Shown here piece after piece: positions 52,195-60,606 of a stretch of DNA of 64,000 nt. The position numbers and the translations under genes were made by a program. The stretch is from Acidobacteriota bacterium (lineage in GTDB: Bacteria > Acidobacteriota > Terriglobia > Terriglobales > Acidobacteriaceae), in the NCBI GenBank assembly GCA_021791875.1, contig JAJYVU010000002.1, positions 1 to 64,000 on the forward strand, given 5' to 3'. The notes below the pieces were generated by a model. The model was not told the origin of the DNA and searched no databases. It worked only from the letters and a program-made list of their open reading frames with translations. Numbering within the stretch: the stretch's first letter is position 1; each line of letters opens with the position of its first letter.

Positions 52195-52862
52195 GCAGTC
52201 CGTCTATAGATCCGGTGGGCGTTGATGTTTCGGCCGAAGCGATTCGTGCGGCGCTGGTAAAGGGTGTTCCCGGCTGCGAGGCGACGGTGGTGGAAAACGG
52301 CAGTCCGTCAGCGCAGCACTCGTTGCTGCTGGACCATGAGCACGCCGTGGAGGCGGCGACGTTTCTGCGAGATCATGCGGAGTTCCGGCTGGATTTCTGC
52401 TCGAACGTGACAGGCGTGGATTGGCCGGACAAAGAAGTGACCGAGAAAGTGAAGGTCACGAAAGTGGTTGACGGGCCGGACGGGCCGAAAGAGCAGCAGG
52501 TGGAGGAAACGCGCAAGACGCTGATTCCCGGTTACCTGGAAACGGTGTATCACCTGTTTTCGATGGAGAAAAAGCACGGACCGGTGATTCTGCGGCTGCG
52601 GACAGCGAATCGTGGCGAGGGGAATCATCTGCCGTCTTTGACGCCGGTCTGGCGGAGCGCGGAGTTCCAGGAGCGCGAGGCGTTTGACCTGTTTGGAATC
52701 GTGTTCGACGGGCATCCGGATTTGCGGCGGATTCTGATGTGGGAGGACTTCACCGACCACCCGATGCGGAAGGATTATGTGCCACCAGAGGAAGATGAGC
52801 CGGTGATGGATGACGGCTGCGCTCCCGGAAGCAGCGCGGAACAGGGGGCAGCCGGCCAATGA
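52191..52862 (+). CDS. nuoC: NADH-quinone oxidoreductase subunit C (NuoC), with insertion
   Basis: A hydrophilic-arm subunit of 223 residues. The 30-kDa-subunit signature is at the C-terminal half ([44 protein letters not shown]). Residues about 79-112 form a charged segment ([21 protein letters not shown]) between the conserved NVTGVDWPD and LETVYHLFS motifs, which I take to be an insertion. The gene is separate from nuoD, unlike the fused nuoCD of E. coli. It overlaps nuoD by 4 bases. Confidence 0.93.
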   Translation: MSSPSIDPVGVDVSAEAIRAALVKGVPGCEATVVENGSPSAQHSLLLDHEHAVEAATFLRDHAEFRLDFCSNVTGVDWPDKEVTEKVKVTKVVDGPDGPKEQQVEETRKTLIPGYLETVYHLFSMEKKHGPVILRLRTANRGEGNHLPSLTPVWRSAEFQEREAFDLFGIVFDGHPDLRRILMWEDFTDHPMRKDYVPPEEDEPVMDDGCAPGSSAEQGAAGQ

Positions 52863-54064
52863 GCGGGAAATCGATGATGGAAGAGAGCGCGATCGGACTC
52901 GACGAGCAGATGGGCGCGACCTATGGCGCGGGCCGGCACACGCTGAAGCCGGATGCCGAGCACGAGTCGCAGATTCTGGAAGTGGCAATCGGACCGCAGC
53001 ATCCTTCGACGCACGGCGTATTCCGCATGGATGTGCAGCTGGACGGCGAGCGCGTGGTGCGGCTGAAGCCGGTGTTTGGCTACCTGCATCGGAATCACGA
53101 AAAGATTGCCGAGAATGCCGCGTATCTGGCGGCCATTCCATACACGGACCGGCTCGACTACCTGTGCTCGATGACCAATAACTGGGGCTATGTGCTGGCG
53201 GTGGAGAAGCTGGTGGGGATCGCGGTGCCGGAGCGCACGGAATACATTCGCGTGATCATGGCGGAGTTGACGCGCTTCCAGAATCATTCGGCGCTGGTTG
53301 GATTTCTGCTGCAGGACATGGGCGCCTCGGGTACGCCGCTGATGTATGCGTTCCGCGAGCGGGAGAAGATTCTGGATCTGTTCGAGGCGGTAAGCGGCGC
53401 CCGCATGATGTGCAACTACCTGCGGTTCGGCGGGGTGCGCGTGGACTGCACGCCGGAGTGGCTGGAGGAGACGCGCCAGCTGGTGGGCCGGCTACCGCGT
53501 TTTGTGGATGAATTTGAACGGCTGCTGCGCGGCAATGAGATTCTGATGGCGCGTACGCAGGGCGTGGGCGTGCTGCCGCGCGAGCTGGCGGTGAGCGCCG
53601 GAGTGACAGGGCCCATGCTGCGCGCGAGCGGTGTGAATTACGACATTCGCAAGGTGGACCGCTACGGAATCTATGACAGGTTCAAGTTCCGGGTCCCGCT
53701 GGGCGAGCATGGAGATGTCTACGACCGCTATATGATGCGCGTGCTGGAGATGCGCGAGTCGATTGCGATTCTGGAGCAGGCGCTGAAGGAAATCCCCGAC
53801 GGGCCGGTTCAGGACCCGAAGACGAAGGTACGCGGGCTGCGTCCGAAAGTGGGCGAGGCTTACGGACGGATTGAGTCGCCGAAGGGCGAGCTGGGCTTTT
53901 ACCTGATCAGCGACGGCACGATGAATCCGTATCGCTACCGGGTGCGGCCGCCGTGCCTGATCAACCTGACCATTCTGGAAGATATGTGCCTTGGGCTGAG
54001 CGTGGCTGACGTGGTGGTGACGCTGGGCAGCGTGGATATTGTGATGGGCGAGGTGGACCGCTAA
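52859..54064 (+). CDS. nuoD: NADH-quinone oxidoreductase subunit D (NuoD)
   Basis: A 49-kDa-type subunit of 401 residues at the quinone site. The conserved sequence [36 protein letters not shown] contains the H-P-x-T-H loop that lines the quinone pocket. [27 protein letters not shown] and the C-terminal [12 protein letters not shown] are also typical. The N-terminal ~40 residues are a charged extension. Its stop overlaps nuoI by one base (TAATG). Confidence 0.95.
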   Translation: MSGKSMMEESAIGLDEQMGATYGAGRHTLKPDAEHESQILEVAIGPQHPSTHGVFRMDVQLDGERVVRLKPVFGYLHRNHEKIAENAAYLAAIPYTDRLDYLCSMTNNWGYVLAVEKLVGIAVPERTEYIRVIMAELTRFQNHSALVGFLLQDMGASGTPLMYAFREREKILDLFEAVSGARMMCNYLRFGGVRVDCTPEWLEETRQLVGRLPRFVDEFERLLRGNEILMARTQGVGVLPRELAVSAGVTGPMLRASGVNYDIRKVDRYGIYDRFKFRVPLGEHGDVYDRYMMRVLEMRESIAILEQALKEIPDGPVQDPKTKVRGLRPKVGEAYGRIESPKGELGFYLISDGTMNPYRYRVRPPCLINLTILEDMCLGLSVADVVVTLGSVDIVMGEVDR

Positions 54065-54705
54065 TGCTGGGCGAAGGCATCGTCAAGGGACTGATCGAAA
54101 CCGCACGTAACTTTGTGGGCAGTTATGTGGACAAGGATCGTCTGGTTACCGTGCAGTACCCGGAGGAGCGGAATCCGCTGCCGGAGGCAGCGCGCAATTT
54201 CCCCTTCCTGTTGTACGACGGCGACGATCCCGAGGCAGGATTGCGCTGCGTGTCTTGTCACATCTGTGAGAAGGAATGTCCGCCGCGCTGCATTCATATT
54301 GAGAAGAGCACGGACAAGAAGCCGGACTTTGTGGGCAAGCAGCAGTTCTATCCGAAGGTCTTCAACATTGACGTTTCGGTGTGCATGAGCTGCCAGATCT
54401 GCGTCGAGGTGTGCCCATTCGACGCGATCCGGATGGACAAGGAATTTGAGCTCAGTACGGATGACCGCTTTGGCGGGCTGCTCTGGACCAAGAAGGAGCT
54501 GGCGAAACCGAACGAGTATTACCAGAAGATCCATCCGATGGAAGCGGCGGAGACAGATGCGCGGCGGGCTGAGGAACTGAAGCAGACACAGGCCAAGGCC
54601 GCAGCGGCCGCGGCAGCGGCAGCTGCGAAAGCGGCGGAAGCAGCCAAGGCCGCGGAAGCCGCCAAAGCGGGCAATGGGGCTGCCGGAAAGGAGCCGTCGG
54701 CGTAA
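54064..54705 (+). CDS. nuoI: NADH-quinone oxidoreductase subunit I (NuoI), with Ala-rich tail
   Basis: A subunit of 213 residues with two [4Fe-4S] clusters (N6a/N6b). Ligand sets are C62-x2-C65-x2-C68-x3-C72 and C107-x2-C110-x2-C113-x3-C117, each followed by Pro. The core ends near residue 165. Residues 167-213 are an Ala/Lys/Glu-rich tail with a run of ten alanines, probably a long helix or a disordered extension. nuoI sits between nuoD and nuoH because nuoE, F and G are missing. Confidence 0.95.
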   Translation: MLGEGIVKGLIETARNFVGSYVDKDRLVTVQYPEERNPLPEAARNFPFLLYDGDDPEAGLRCVSCHICEKECPPRCIHIEKSTDKKPDFVGKQQFYPKVFNIDVSVCMSCQICVEVCPFDAIRMDKEFELSTDDRFGGLLWTKKELAKPNEYYQKIHPMEAAETDARRAEELKQTQAKAAAAAAAAAAKAAEAAKAAEAAKAGNGAAGKEPSA

Positions 54706-55928
54706 TGAATGGATATTTTGCGATGGCGACGGGTCTTGCCGAGCGGGTAGACCAGATATTTGTCACATTTGATCATTGGGCGGTTACAAATACGCCGGAA
54801 CCTCTGCGCTGGCTGGTTTCCATACTGCTGATCGTGGTGCCGATTCTGGCCGTTTTTCCGGGATTGTTTGCGCTGACGACCGTACTCGAACGCAAGGGGC
54901 TGGGCAGGATCCAGAACCGCTACGGTCCGAACCGCGTGGGCCCGTATGGACTGCTGCAGCCGATTGCCGATGCCGTGAAATCGCTGACGAAGGAAGACGT
55001 TGTGCCGCGCACGGCGGATGGCGTGGTGCATTACCTGGCTCCGCTGGTGATTGTGTCGACGGCCTTCCTGGCCTATGCGGTGCTGCCGGTGGGGCGCAAC
55101 ATGATAGCCGTGCATCTGGACGCAGGGCTGCTGTTCTTCTTTGCGATTGGTTCGGCGACCGAACTGGCGGTGTTCATGGCCGGATGGTCAAGCCGCAACA
55201 AGTATTCGCTGCTGGGCGCCATGCGCGCGATCGCACAGATGATCAGCTATGAAGTTCCGCTGATTCTCTCGTCGATTGCGGTCATCATGATTGCCGGCAC
55301 GCTTTCTCCGGAAAAGATTGTGCTCGAACAGGCGCAGTATACGGGGATCTTTCCGCACTGGTATGTGTTCACGCCCTGGGGATTTGCCGGGTTTCTGCTG
55401 TTCATGACGGCGGCTGCGGCAGAGACGAACCGGAGCCCATTCGATTTGCCGGAAGGCGAATCGGAGATTATCGCGGGCTACTTTGTCGAATATTCGGGTT
55501 TCAAGTTTGCGCTGTTCTTCCTGGCCGAGTACCTGGAAATTTTCGCGGTGAGCGGTCTGGGCATCACGCTGTTCCTGGGCGGATGGTCAGCGCCGCTGAG
55601 TTTTCTGGCGGTGATTCCGTCGTGGATCTGGTTCTTTGCCAAGTTGCTGGTGATGATCGGCGTCTTCATCTGGGTGAGGGGCACGATGCCGCGCCTGAGG
55701 ATGGACCAGCTGATGAACTTTGCCTGGAAGTTCATGCTGCCGATGGCGCTGATCGACATGGTCTGCGCGGGTGTGTGGCGATTTCTGCCCGGCGGAGCCT
55801 TGTGGGTCGTGCTGCGCTGGCTGATATGCGCCGCGATCATCGTGGTGCCATACGTGGCGCTGGCGCGCGGGCTTGAGCAGGGGCGGAAGATCGAACAGCG
55901 GGTCTACCGCTACGCGGAGGAAGGGTAA
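54705..55928 (+). CDS. nuoH: NADH-quinone oxidoreductase subunit H (NuoH)
   Basis: A membrane subunit of 407 residues with about eight to nine helices. The quinone-proximal loop ERKGLGRIQNRYGPNRVGPYGLLQPIADAVKSLTKEDVVP is intact, as are AETNRSPFDLPEGESEIIAGYFVEYSG and the WVRGTMPRLRMDQLMNFAWKFMLP segment. The start is the ATG that overlaps the nuoI stop (TAATG). It links the peripheral arm to the pumping arm. Confidence 0.95.
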   Translation: MNGYFAMATGLAERVDQIFVTFDHWAVTNTPEPLRWLVSILLIVVPILAVFPGLFALTTVLERKGLGRIQNRYGPNRVGPYGLLQPIADAVKSLTKEDVVPRTADGVVHYLAPLVIVSTAFLAYAVLPVGRNMIAVHLDAGLLFFFAIGSATELAVFMAGWSSRNKYSLLGAMRAIAQMISYEVPLILSSIAVIMIAGTLSPEKIVLEQAQYTGIFPHWYVFTPWGFAGFLLFMTAAAAETNRSPFDLPEGESEIIAGYFVEYSGFKFALFFLAEYLEIFAVSGLGITLFLGGWSAPLSFLAVIPSWIWFFAKLLVMIGVFIWVRGTMPRLRMDQLMNFAWKFMLPMALIDMVCAGVWRFLPGGALWVVLRWLICAAIIVVPYVALARGLEQGRKIEQRVYRYAEEG

Positions 55929-55930
55929 CC

Positions 55931-56452
55931 ATGACAGTGTCATTTGTTCTGCTGGCTCTGCTTACACTATCCGCCGCGGTCGCGGCGATGAGTATGCCCC
56001 GGCTGATCCACTGCGCGCTGGCACTTGCGGTGGCGTTTACCGGGCTGGGCGGCATTTTCCTGAATCTTGGAGCGGAGTTTGTCGGCCTGGCGCAGCTGCT
56101 GGTGTATGTGGGTGCGGTGGCCATCCTGATTGTGTTTGCGATTCTGCTGACGCGCGGCAGTGAAGTTTCGATGCGGCCGGGGGCAAGGTCGGCGATTTCC
56201 GGAACGGTGATTGCGCTGGCGGTATTTGCGGTGCTGGCGCATGCGGTGCTGACCAGCGGCGTTAGCCGCATGGCGACGACGGCTGTAACGCCTTCGAACC
56301 GGGTACAGGAGATTGGCGTGACACTGCTGCAGCAGTACGTTCTGCCGCTGGAAGTGATTGCGCTCCTGCTGACGGCGGCGTTGATTGGCGCGGTCATTCT
56401 TGCCTGGCGTGAAAAGAGCCCGGCGGCGCAGGAAGGAGCGGAAACGCGATGA
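55931..56452 (+). CDS. nuoJ: NADH-quinone oxidoreductase subunit J (NuoJ)
   Basis: A five-helix subunit of 173 residues. The conserved helix-3 segment EFVGLAQLLVYVGAVAILIVFAILLTRG contains the pi-bulge region (YVGAVAIL) near the E-channel. It overlaps nuoK by 4 bases. Confidence 0.94.
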   Translation: MTVSFVLLALLTLSAAVAAMSMPRLIHCALALAVAFTGLGGIFLNLGAEFVGLAQLLVYVGAVAILIVFAILLTRGSEVSMRPGARSAISGTVIALAVFAVLAHAVLTSGVSRMATTAVTPSNRVQEIGVTLLQQYVLPLEVIALLLTAALIGAVILAWREKSPAAQEGAETR

Positions 56453-56775
56453 ACCCTTTGTCTGCCTGTTTGATTGTTGCGGCATTCCTGTTCTGCGTGG
56501 GGCTGGCCGGAGCGCTCTCGCGCAGCAGCGCGATTCTGGTGCTGGCCGGAATTGAGTTAATGCTGGGCGCGGCGAACCTGAACTTTATTGCCTTCTGGCG
56601 CTATGGCGCATTGGCTGCGGTGTCGCCCTTTCATTCGCTGACGGGCATCGTGTTTGTGCTGTTCTCGATTGGCGTGGCGGCGGCGGAAGCGGCGGTCGGA
56701 CTCGCTTTGATTCTTGCGATTTACCGCTACACGAAGAGCTGTAATGTCACCCAGATCACCGAGTTGAAGGGATAG
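56449..56775 (+). CDS. nuoK: NADH-quinone oxidoreductase subunit K (NuoK)
   Basis: A three-helix subunit of 108 residues. The two buried glutamates of the E-channel are visible in AGIELMLGAANLNFIAFW and VGVAAAEAAVGLALILAIYR-like segments (SIGVAAAEAAVGL). It begins with an ATG overlapping the nuoJ stop. Confidence 0.94.
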   Translation: MNPLSACLIVAAFLFCVGLAGALSRSSAILVLAGIELMLGAANLNFIAFWRYGALAAVSPFHSLTGIVFVLFSIGVAAAEAAVGLALILAIYRYTKSCNVTQITELKG

Positions 56776-56800
56776 CGCATGCCATTTATGAACGAGCGGA

Positions 56801-58900
56801 GTGGATGCCTTGATTAGAATCCTGTGGCTCATTCCGGCGATCCCCGTGTTGGCCGCCGGATTCATTGCACTCTTGAAGCGGGGCCAGCGCAAGCTCGCCG
56901 CCACGGCTGCCATCGGCGCACTCGGAGTCTCCCTTGTAATGTCGGTTGCGGCGTTTGCATCGATGCTCGGAAATTCCGGGCTGCAGGTGATGAACTTCCG
57001 CTGGCTGCAGTTTGGAACACAGTGGATTTCGCTGGGCTGGCTGCTGGATCCGCTGGCCGCCATCATGCTGGTGATGGTGTCATTTGTCGGGCTGCTGATC
57101 TTTATCTACAGCATCGGCTACATGGCCGAGGACGAGAACTTCACGCGCTTCTTCTGCTTCCTTTCGCTGTTTGCCGGTGCCATGCTGGCGGTGGTGATTG
57201 CCAACAGCCTGCTGCTGCTGTTCATGGGATGGGAGTTGGTGGGGCTGACGTCGTACCTGCTGATTGGTTTCTGGTATCACAAGCCGGAAGCGGCAGCGGC
57301 GGCGAAGAAGGCTTTCATCGTGACTCGGGTGGGCGATCTTGGCCTGCTGCTGGGCATGGTGTGGCTCTATGGGAGCACCGGCACACTGTTGTTTTACAAC
57401 CACGGCGCCGGCTGCCTGGAGCATGGCGCGCTGGCTGTGCTGGTGGCGCACACGACGATTGGCGGCATGGCGGTCTCGACGGCGATTGCGCTGCTGATTT
57501 TCCTGGGCGCGGCGGGCAAGTCCGGACAGGTTCCGTTCCACATATGGTTGCCGGATGCGATGGAAGGTCCGACGCCGGTGAGCGCGCTGATTCATGCGGC
57601 GACGATGGTGGCTGCCGGCGTTTACCTGATTGCGCGCGTATATCCGCTGATGAGCATAACGGTGACGCCGGGGACGATCAGCACGGCGCTGCAGGTGATT
57701 GCCTGGATTGGAGCGATTACAGCATTCTTTGCGGCTTGCATTGCGGTGGCGCAGGACGACATCAAGCGGATTCTGGCCTATTCGACGATTTCGCAACTGG
57801 GCTACATGATGCTGGGCCTGGGCGTGGGCGGCGTAGCGGTGGGCATGTTCCACCTGATCACGCATGCATGCTTCAAGGCGCTCTTGTTCCTGGGCGCGGG
57901 CTCGGTGATTCACGGCTGCGGGGGCGAGCAGGACATTCGCAAGATGGGCGGGCTGCGGCGGTTCATGCCCATCACGTTCGTGACGTATGCCTCAGGCATG
58001 CTGGCGTTATGCGGCTTCCCGCTGTTTGCAGGGTTCTGGAGCAAGGATGAGATTTTGCACGCGGCCCATGGGTGGCCGATGTCGCTGGGGCCGTTTTATC
58101 TGGGCACGGCGGGCGCGCTACTGACCGCGTTCTACATGATGCGACAGGTTTATTACGTCTTCCTGGGCTCGCGGCGCACGGCGGACGAGGCGGCGGAAGC
58201 AGCGGCAAAGGCGGCGGATGAAACCACGGCCGCACACGGACACGCAACGGCGCACGGCCATGGCGAACCGCACGAGAGCCCGGCGGTGATGGGGATTCCG
58301 ATGATCATTCTGGGCTTCCTGGCGGCTTTCCTGGGATTCGTTGGTACTCCTGCGTGGCCATGGTTCAGCGATTTCTTGACCGGCCAGACGACGACGCTCG
58401 ACTTTGGGCGATTTGGCGAAGCAGGCCTGCTGCCGCTGATGGCGGTTTCGTCGTTGATGGTTTTTGCAGGCCTCGGATTGGGCTGGTGGTTCTACGGGCG
58501 CAAGCCGATAGTGAGTGCGAGCCAGCCGGACGGGCTGGAGCAGGCGATGCCGCCGGTGTTTGGGGCTCTGCGGCGGCGTTTATTTGTAGATGAGCTCTAT
58601 GCGGTAACCGTGGTTCGACTGGTTCGCTGGGGTTCAGCTCTGGCCGATGTGTTTGACCGATTTGTGCTGGGCGGGCTTGCGGGACTGATGGCTCTGCTGG
58701 TGAACGGTCTAGGGCACATCGACAACTCGTTGGATACGCATGCGGTGAACGGCGGATTTGACCTGGGCTGCCGGGAGCTGGCCACGGGCGGACGGTGGTT
58801 TGCCGCCTGGCAGAGCGGCCGCGTGCAGACCTATCTGAGGACGATTGGCATTGCGCTGATTGTTTTGGCAGTGATGCTTCTGTGGTGGGGTAAGGCATGA
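56801..58900 (+). CDS. nuoL: NADH-quinone oxidoreductase subunit L (NuoL), C-terminally long
   Basis: The distal Mrp-antiporter-like subunit, 699 residues, GTG start. Pump-channel signatures are WELVGLTSYLLIGFWYHKPEAAAAAKKAF (conserved Glu), SGQVPFHIWLPDAMEGPTPVSALIHAATMVAAG (conserved His/Lys region) and LAYSTISQLGYMMLGLG. A cytoplasmic loop at about 465-490 is Ala/His-rich (HGHATAHGHGEPH) and could bind metal. The part between FVDELY (about 597) and the SGRVQTY segment near residue 676 is about 80 residues. That is longer than the ~60 I expect for a standard lateral helix, which suits an enzyme with an additional NuoM. Confidence 0.93.
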   Translation: MDALIRILWLIPAIPVLAAGFIALLKRGQRKLAATAAIGALGVSLVMSVAAFASMLGNSGLQVMNFRWLQFGTQWISLGWLLDPLAAIMLVMVSFVGLLIFIYSIGYMAEDENFTRFFCFLSLFAGAMLAVVIANSLLLLFMGWELVGLTSYLLIGFWYHKPEAAAAAKKAFIVTRVGDLGLLLGMVWLYGSTGTLLFYNHGAGCLEHGALAVLVAHTTIGGMAVSTAIALLIFLGAAGKSGQVPFHIWLPDAMEGPTPVSALIHAATMVAAGVYLIARVYPLMSITVTPGTISTALQVIAWIGAITAFFAACIAVAQDDIKRILAYSTISQLGYMMLGLGVGGVAVGMFHLITHACFKALLFLGAGSVIHGCGGEQDIRKMGGLRRFMPITFVTYASGMLALCGFPLFAGFWSKDEILHAAHGWPMSLGPFYLGTAGALLTAFYMMRQVYYVFLGSRRTADEAAEAAAKAADETTAAHGHATAHGHGEPHESPAVMGIPMIILGFLAAFLGFVGTPAWPWFSDFLTGQTTTLDFGRFGEAGLLPLMAVSSLMVFAGLGLGWWFYGRKPIVSASQPDGLEQAMPPVFGALRRRLFVDELYAVTVVRLVRWGSALADVFDRFVLGGLAGLMALLVNGLGHIDNSLDTHAVNGGFDLGCRELATGGRWFAAWQSGRVQTYLRTIGIALIVLAVMLLWWGKA

Positions 58901-60606
58901 ATTCGATTGGACCGCTGACGCTGCTGACTGCTTTGCCCATTGCCGGGGCTGTGCTGGTGCTCATACTCAAGCGCGCGCAGAAATTGTCGCGGGCCGTGGC
59001 GATCGTGATTGCGGTTGCGGCTCTGCTGGCGACGCTGGTGCTGTGGGCGCGATTCGACTCCGCGGCACCTGGCATGCAGTTTCAGGAAGTGCACACATGG
59101 GCGCCGTCGGTTGGGCTGACGTATCACGTCGGAGTGGACGGGCTGGGGATTCTGCTGCTGGTGCTTTCGGCGGTGGTGGTGCTGATGTCGCTGGCTGCAT
59201 CGTGGCGCAACGCATCGCACGGGCCAGTGTACTTTGCGCTGGTGCTGCTGCTGGAAGCGGGGTTGTTCGGCACCTTCACGGCGCTGAATTTTCTGCACTG
59301 GTTCATTTTCTGGGAGTTGACTCTGCTGCCGGCATTCTTCCTGGTGAGGTTATGGGGAGGGCCGCAGCGCGGGCGGGCGTCGGTGCAGTTCTTCTTCTAT
59401 ACGATGGTCGGCAGCGTTGCGCTGCTGCTGGCCTTCCTGGCGCTTTACCTTGCGACGGGCACCTACGACTTTACGACGCTGGCGCAGATGGCGCAGAACG
59501 GCGGGCTTGCCGCGGCACTGCAGCAGAACCTGCATTGGGGCGGATGGTCGGGCGGCCATATCGCGCTGATATTGTTTTGGGCTGTGTTTCTGGGGTTTGC
59601 GGTGAAGACGCCGGTGGTGCCGTTCCACGGATGGTTGCCGGATACCTACTCGGAGGCATCGAGCGAGACGACGATGCTGCTGACCGGGGCGATGTCGAAG
59701 ATGGGCATCTTTGGCTTTCTGCGGATTCTGCTGCCGATCTTTCCCGCGCAGATGCAGGAGATGCTGACGCCGCTGCTGTGGCTGGCGGTGGCCTCGATTG
59801 TGCTGCCGGCTTTTGCGGCGTGGCGGCAGAAGGACTTGAAGCGCACGTTCGCATACTCGTCGGTGAATCACCTGGGTTATTGCGTGCTGGGCGTGTGCGT
59901 GGCGGCGAAGCTGACGGGCGTGGATCCCTCGCTGGCGATTGAGAAGTCGGCCGCTCTGACGGGCGTGCTGCTGCAAATCTTCAGTCACGGGCTGACGGCG
60001 GCGGCGCTGTTCTGGTTTGTCGCGCTGCTGGAGCGGCGGAGCGGCGGTCTGCGGGGCCTGGAAGATTTTGGCGGACTGCGCAAGATTGTGCCTGTGTTTT
60101 GCGGACTGATGGGGATTGCGATTTTCGCGTCGCTTGGGCTGCCCGGGTTGAATGGCTTCCCGGCGGAGTTCCTGATTTTCAAGGGAGCCTTTCCGCTGGC
60201 GGGCTGGGCGGCAACCGCTGCGCTGCTGGGGTTACTGCTGACGGCGGTGTTCCTGCTGGGAATTTTGCAAAAGGTGTTCTTTGGACCCTTGGGCAAAGGT
60301 CAATTGGAAACTAAAACAGATACCAATTCAAGTTCGTTGCCTGCTGCTATGCGTGATCTCTCGACGACGGAACGCTTTGCCCTGGCTCCGGCGATTGCCC
60401 TGATGTTTGTGCTGGGGCTTTATCCCCAACTGATTGCGGGCAAGATGGCCGGGACTGTGACTCAATGGACGACTCCTGCGACCAGTGCGACGGAGGCATA
60501 CAAGACAACAGCTCCGAAGCACAATGCTGCGCGCCTGGAGGCTGCCTCCGGTGCGTGGCTGATTCATCGAAAAGCGCAGGCGGGGAAAGCGCAGGTGGCT
60601 GACTGA
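58897..60606 (+). CDS. nuoM: NADH-quinone oxidoreductase subunit M, first copy (NuoM1)
   Basis: An antiporter-like pumping subunit of 569 residues with 14 expected helices. It has YHVGVDGLGILLLVLSAVVVLMSLAAS, the glutamate segment FWELTLLPAFFLVRLWGGPQRGRASVQFFFYTMVGS, the central KTPVVPFHGWLPDTYSEASSETTMLLTGAMSKMGIFGFLRILLPIFP, and FAYSSVNHLGYCVLGV. A ~60-residue C-terminal extension (after about 505) is polar. It overlaps nuoL by 4 bases and the next nuoM by one. It shares the family plan but little close sequence with the second copy, so the duplication is old. Confidence 0.93.
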   Translation: MNSIGPLTLLTALPIAGAVLVLILKRAQKLSRAVAIVIAVAALLATLVLWARFDSAAPGMQFQEVHTWAPSVGLTYHVGVDGLGILLLVLSAVVVLMSLAASWRNASHGPVYFALVLLLEAGLFGTFTALNFLHWFIFWELTLLPAFFLVRLWGGPQRGRASVQFFFYTMVGSVALLLAFLALYLATGTYDFTTLAQMAQNGGLAAALQQNLHWGGWSGGHIALILFWAVFLGFAVKTPVVPFHGWLPDTYSEASSETTMLLTGAMSKMGIFGFLRILLPIFPAQMQEMLTPLLWLAVASIVLPAFAAWRQKDLKRTFAYSSVNHLGYCVLGVCVAAKLTGVDPSLAIEKSAALTGVLLQIFSHGLTAAALFWFVALLERRSGGLRGLEDFGGLRKIVPVFCGLMGIAIFASLGLPGLNGFPAEFLIFKGAFPLAGWAATAALLGLLLTAVFLLGILQKVFFGPLGKGQLETKTDTNSSSLPAAMRDLSTTERFALAPAIALMFVLGLYPQLIAGKMAGTVTQWTTPATSATEAYKTTAPKHNAARLEAASGAWLIHRKAQAGKAQVAD

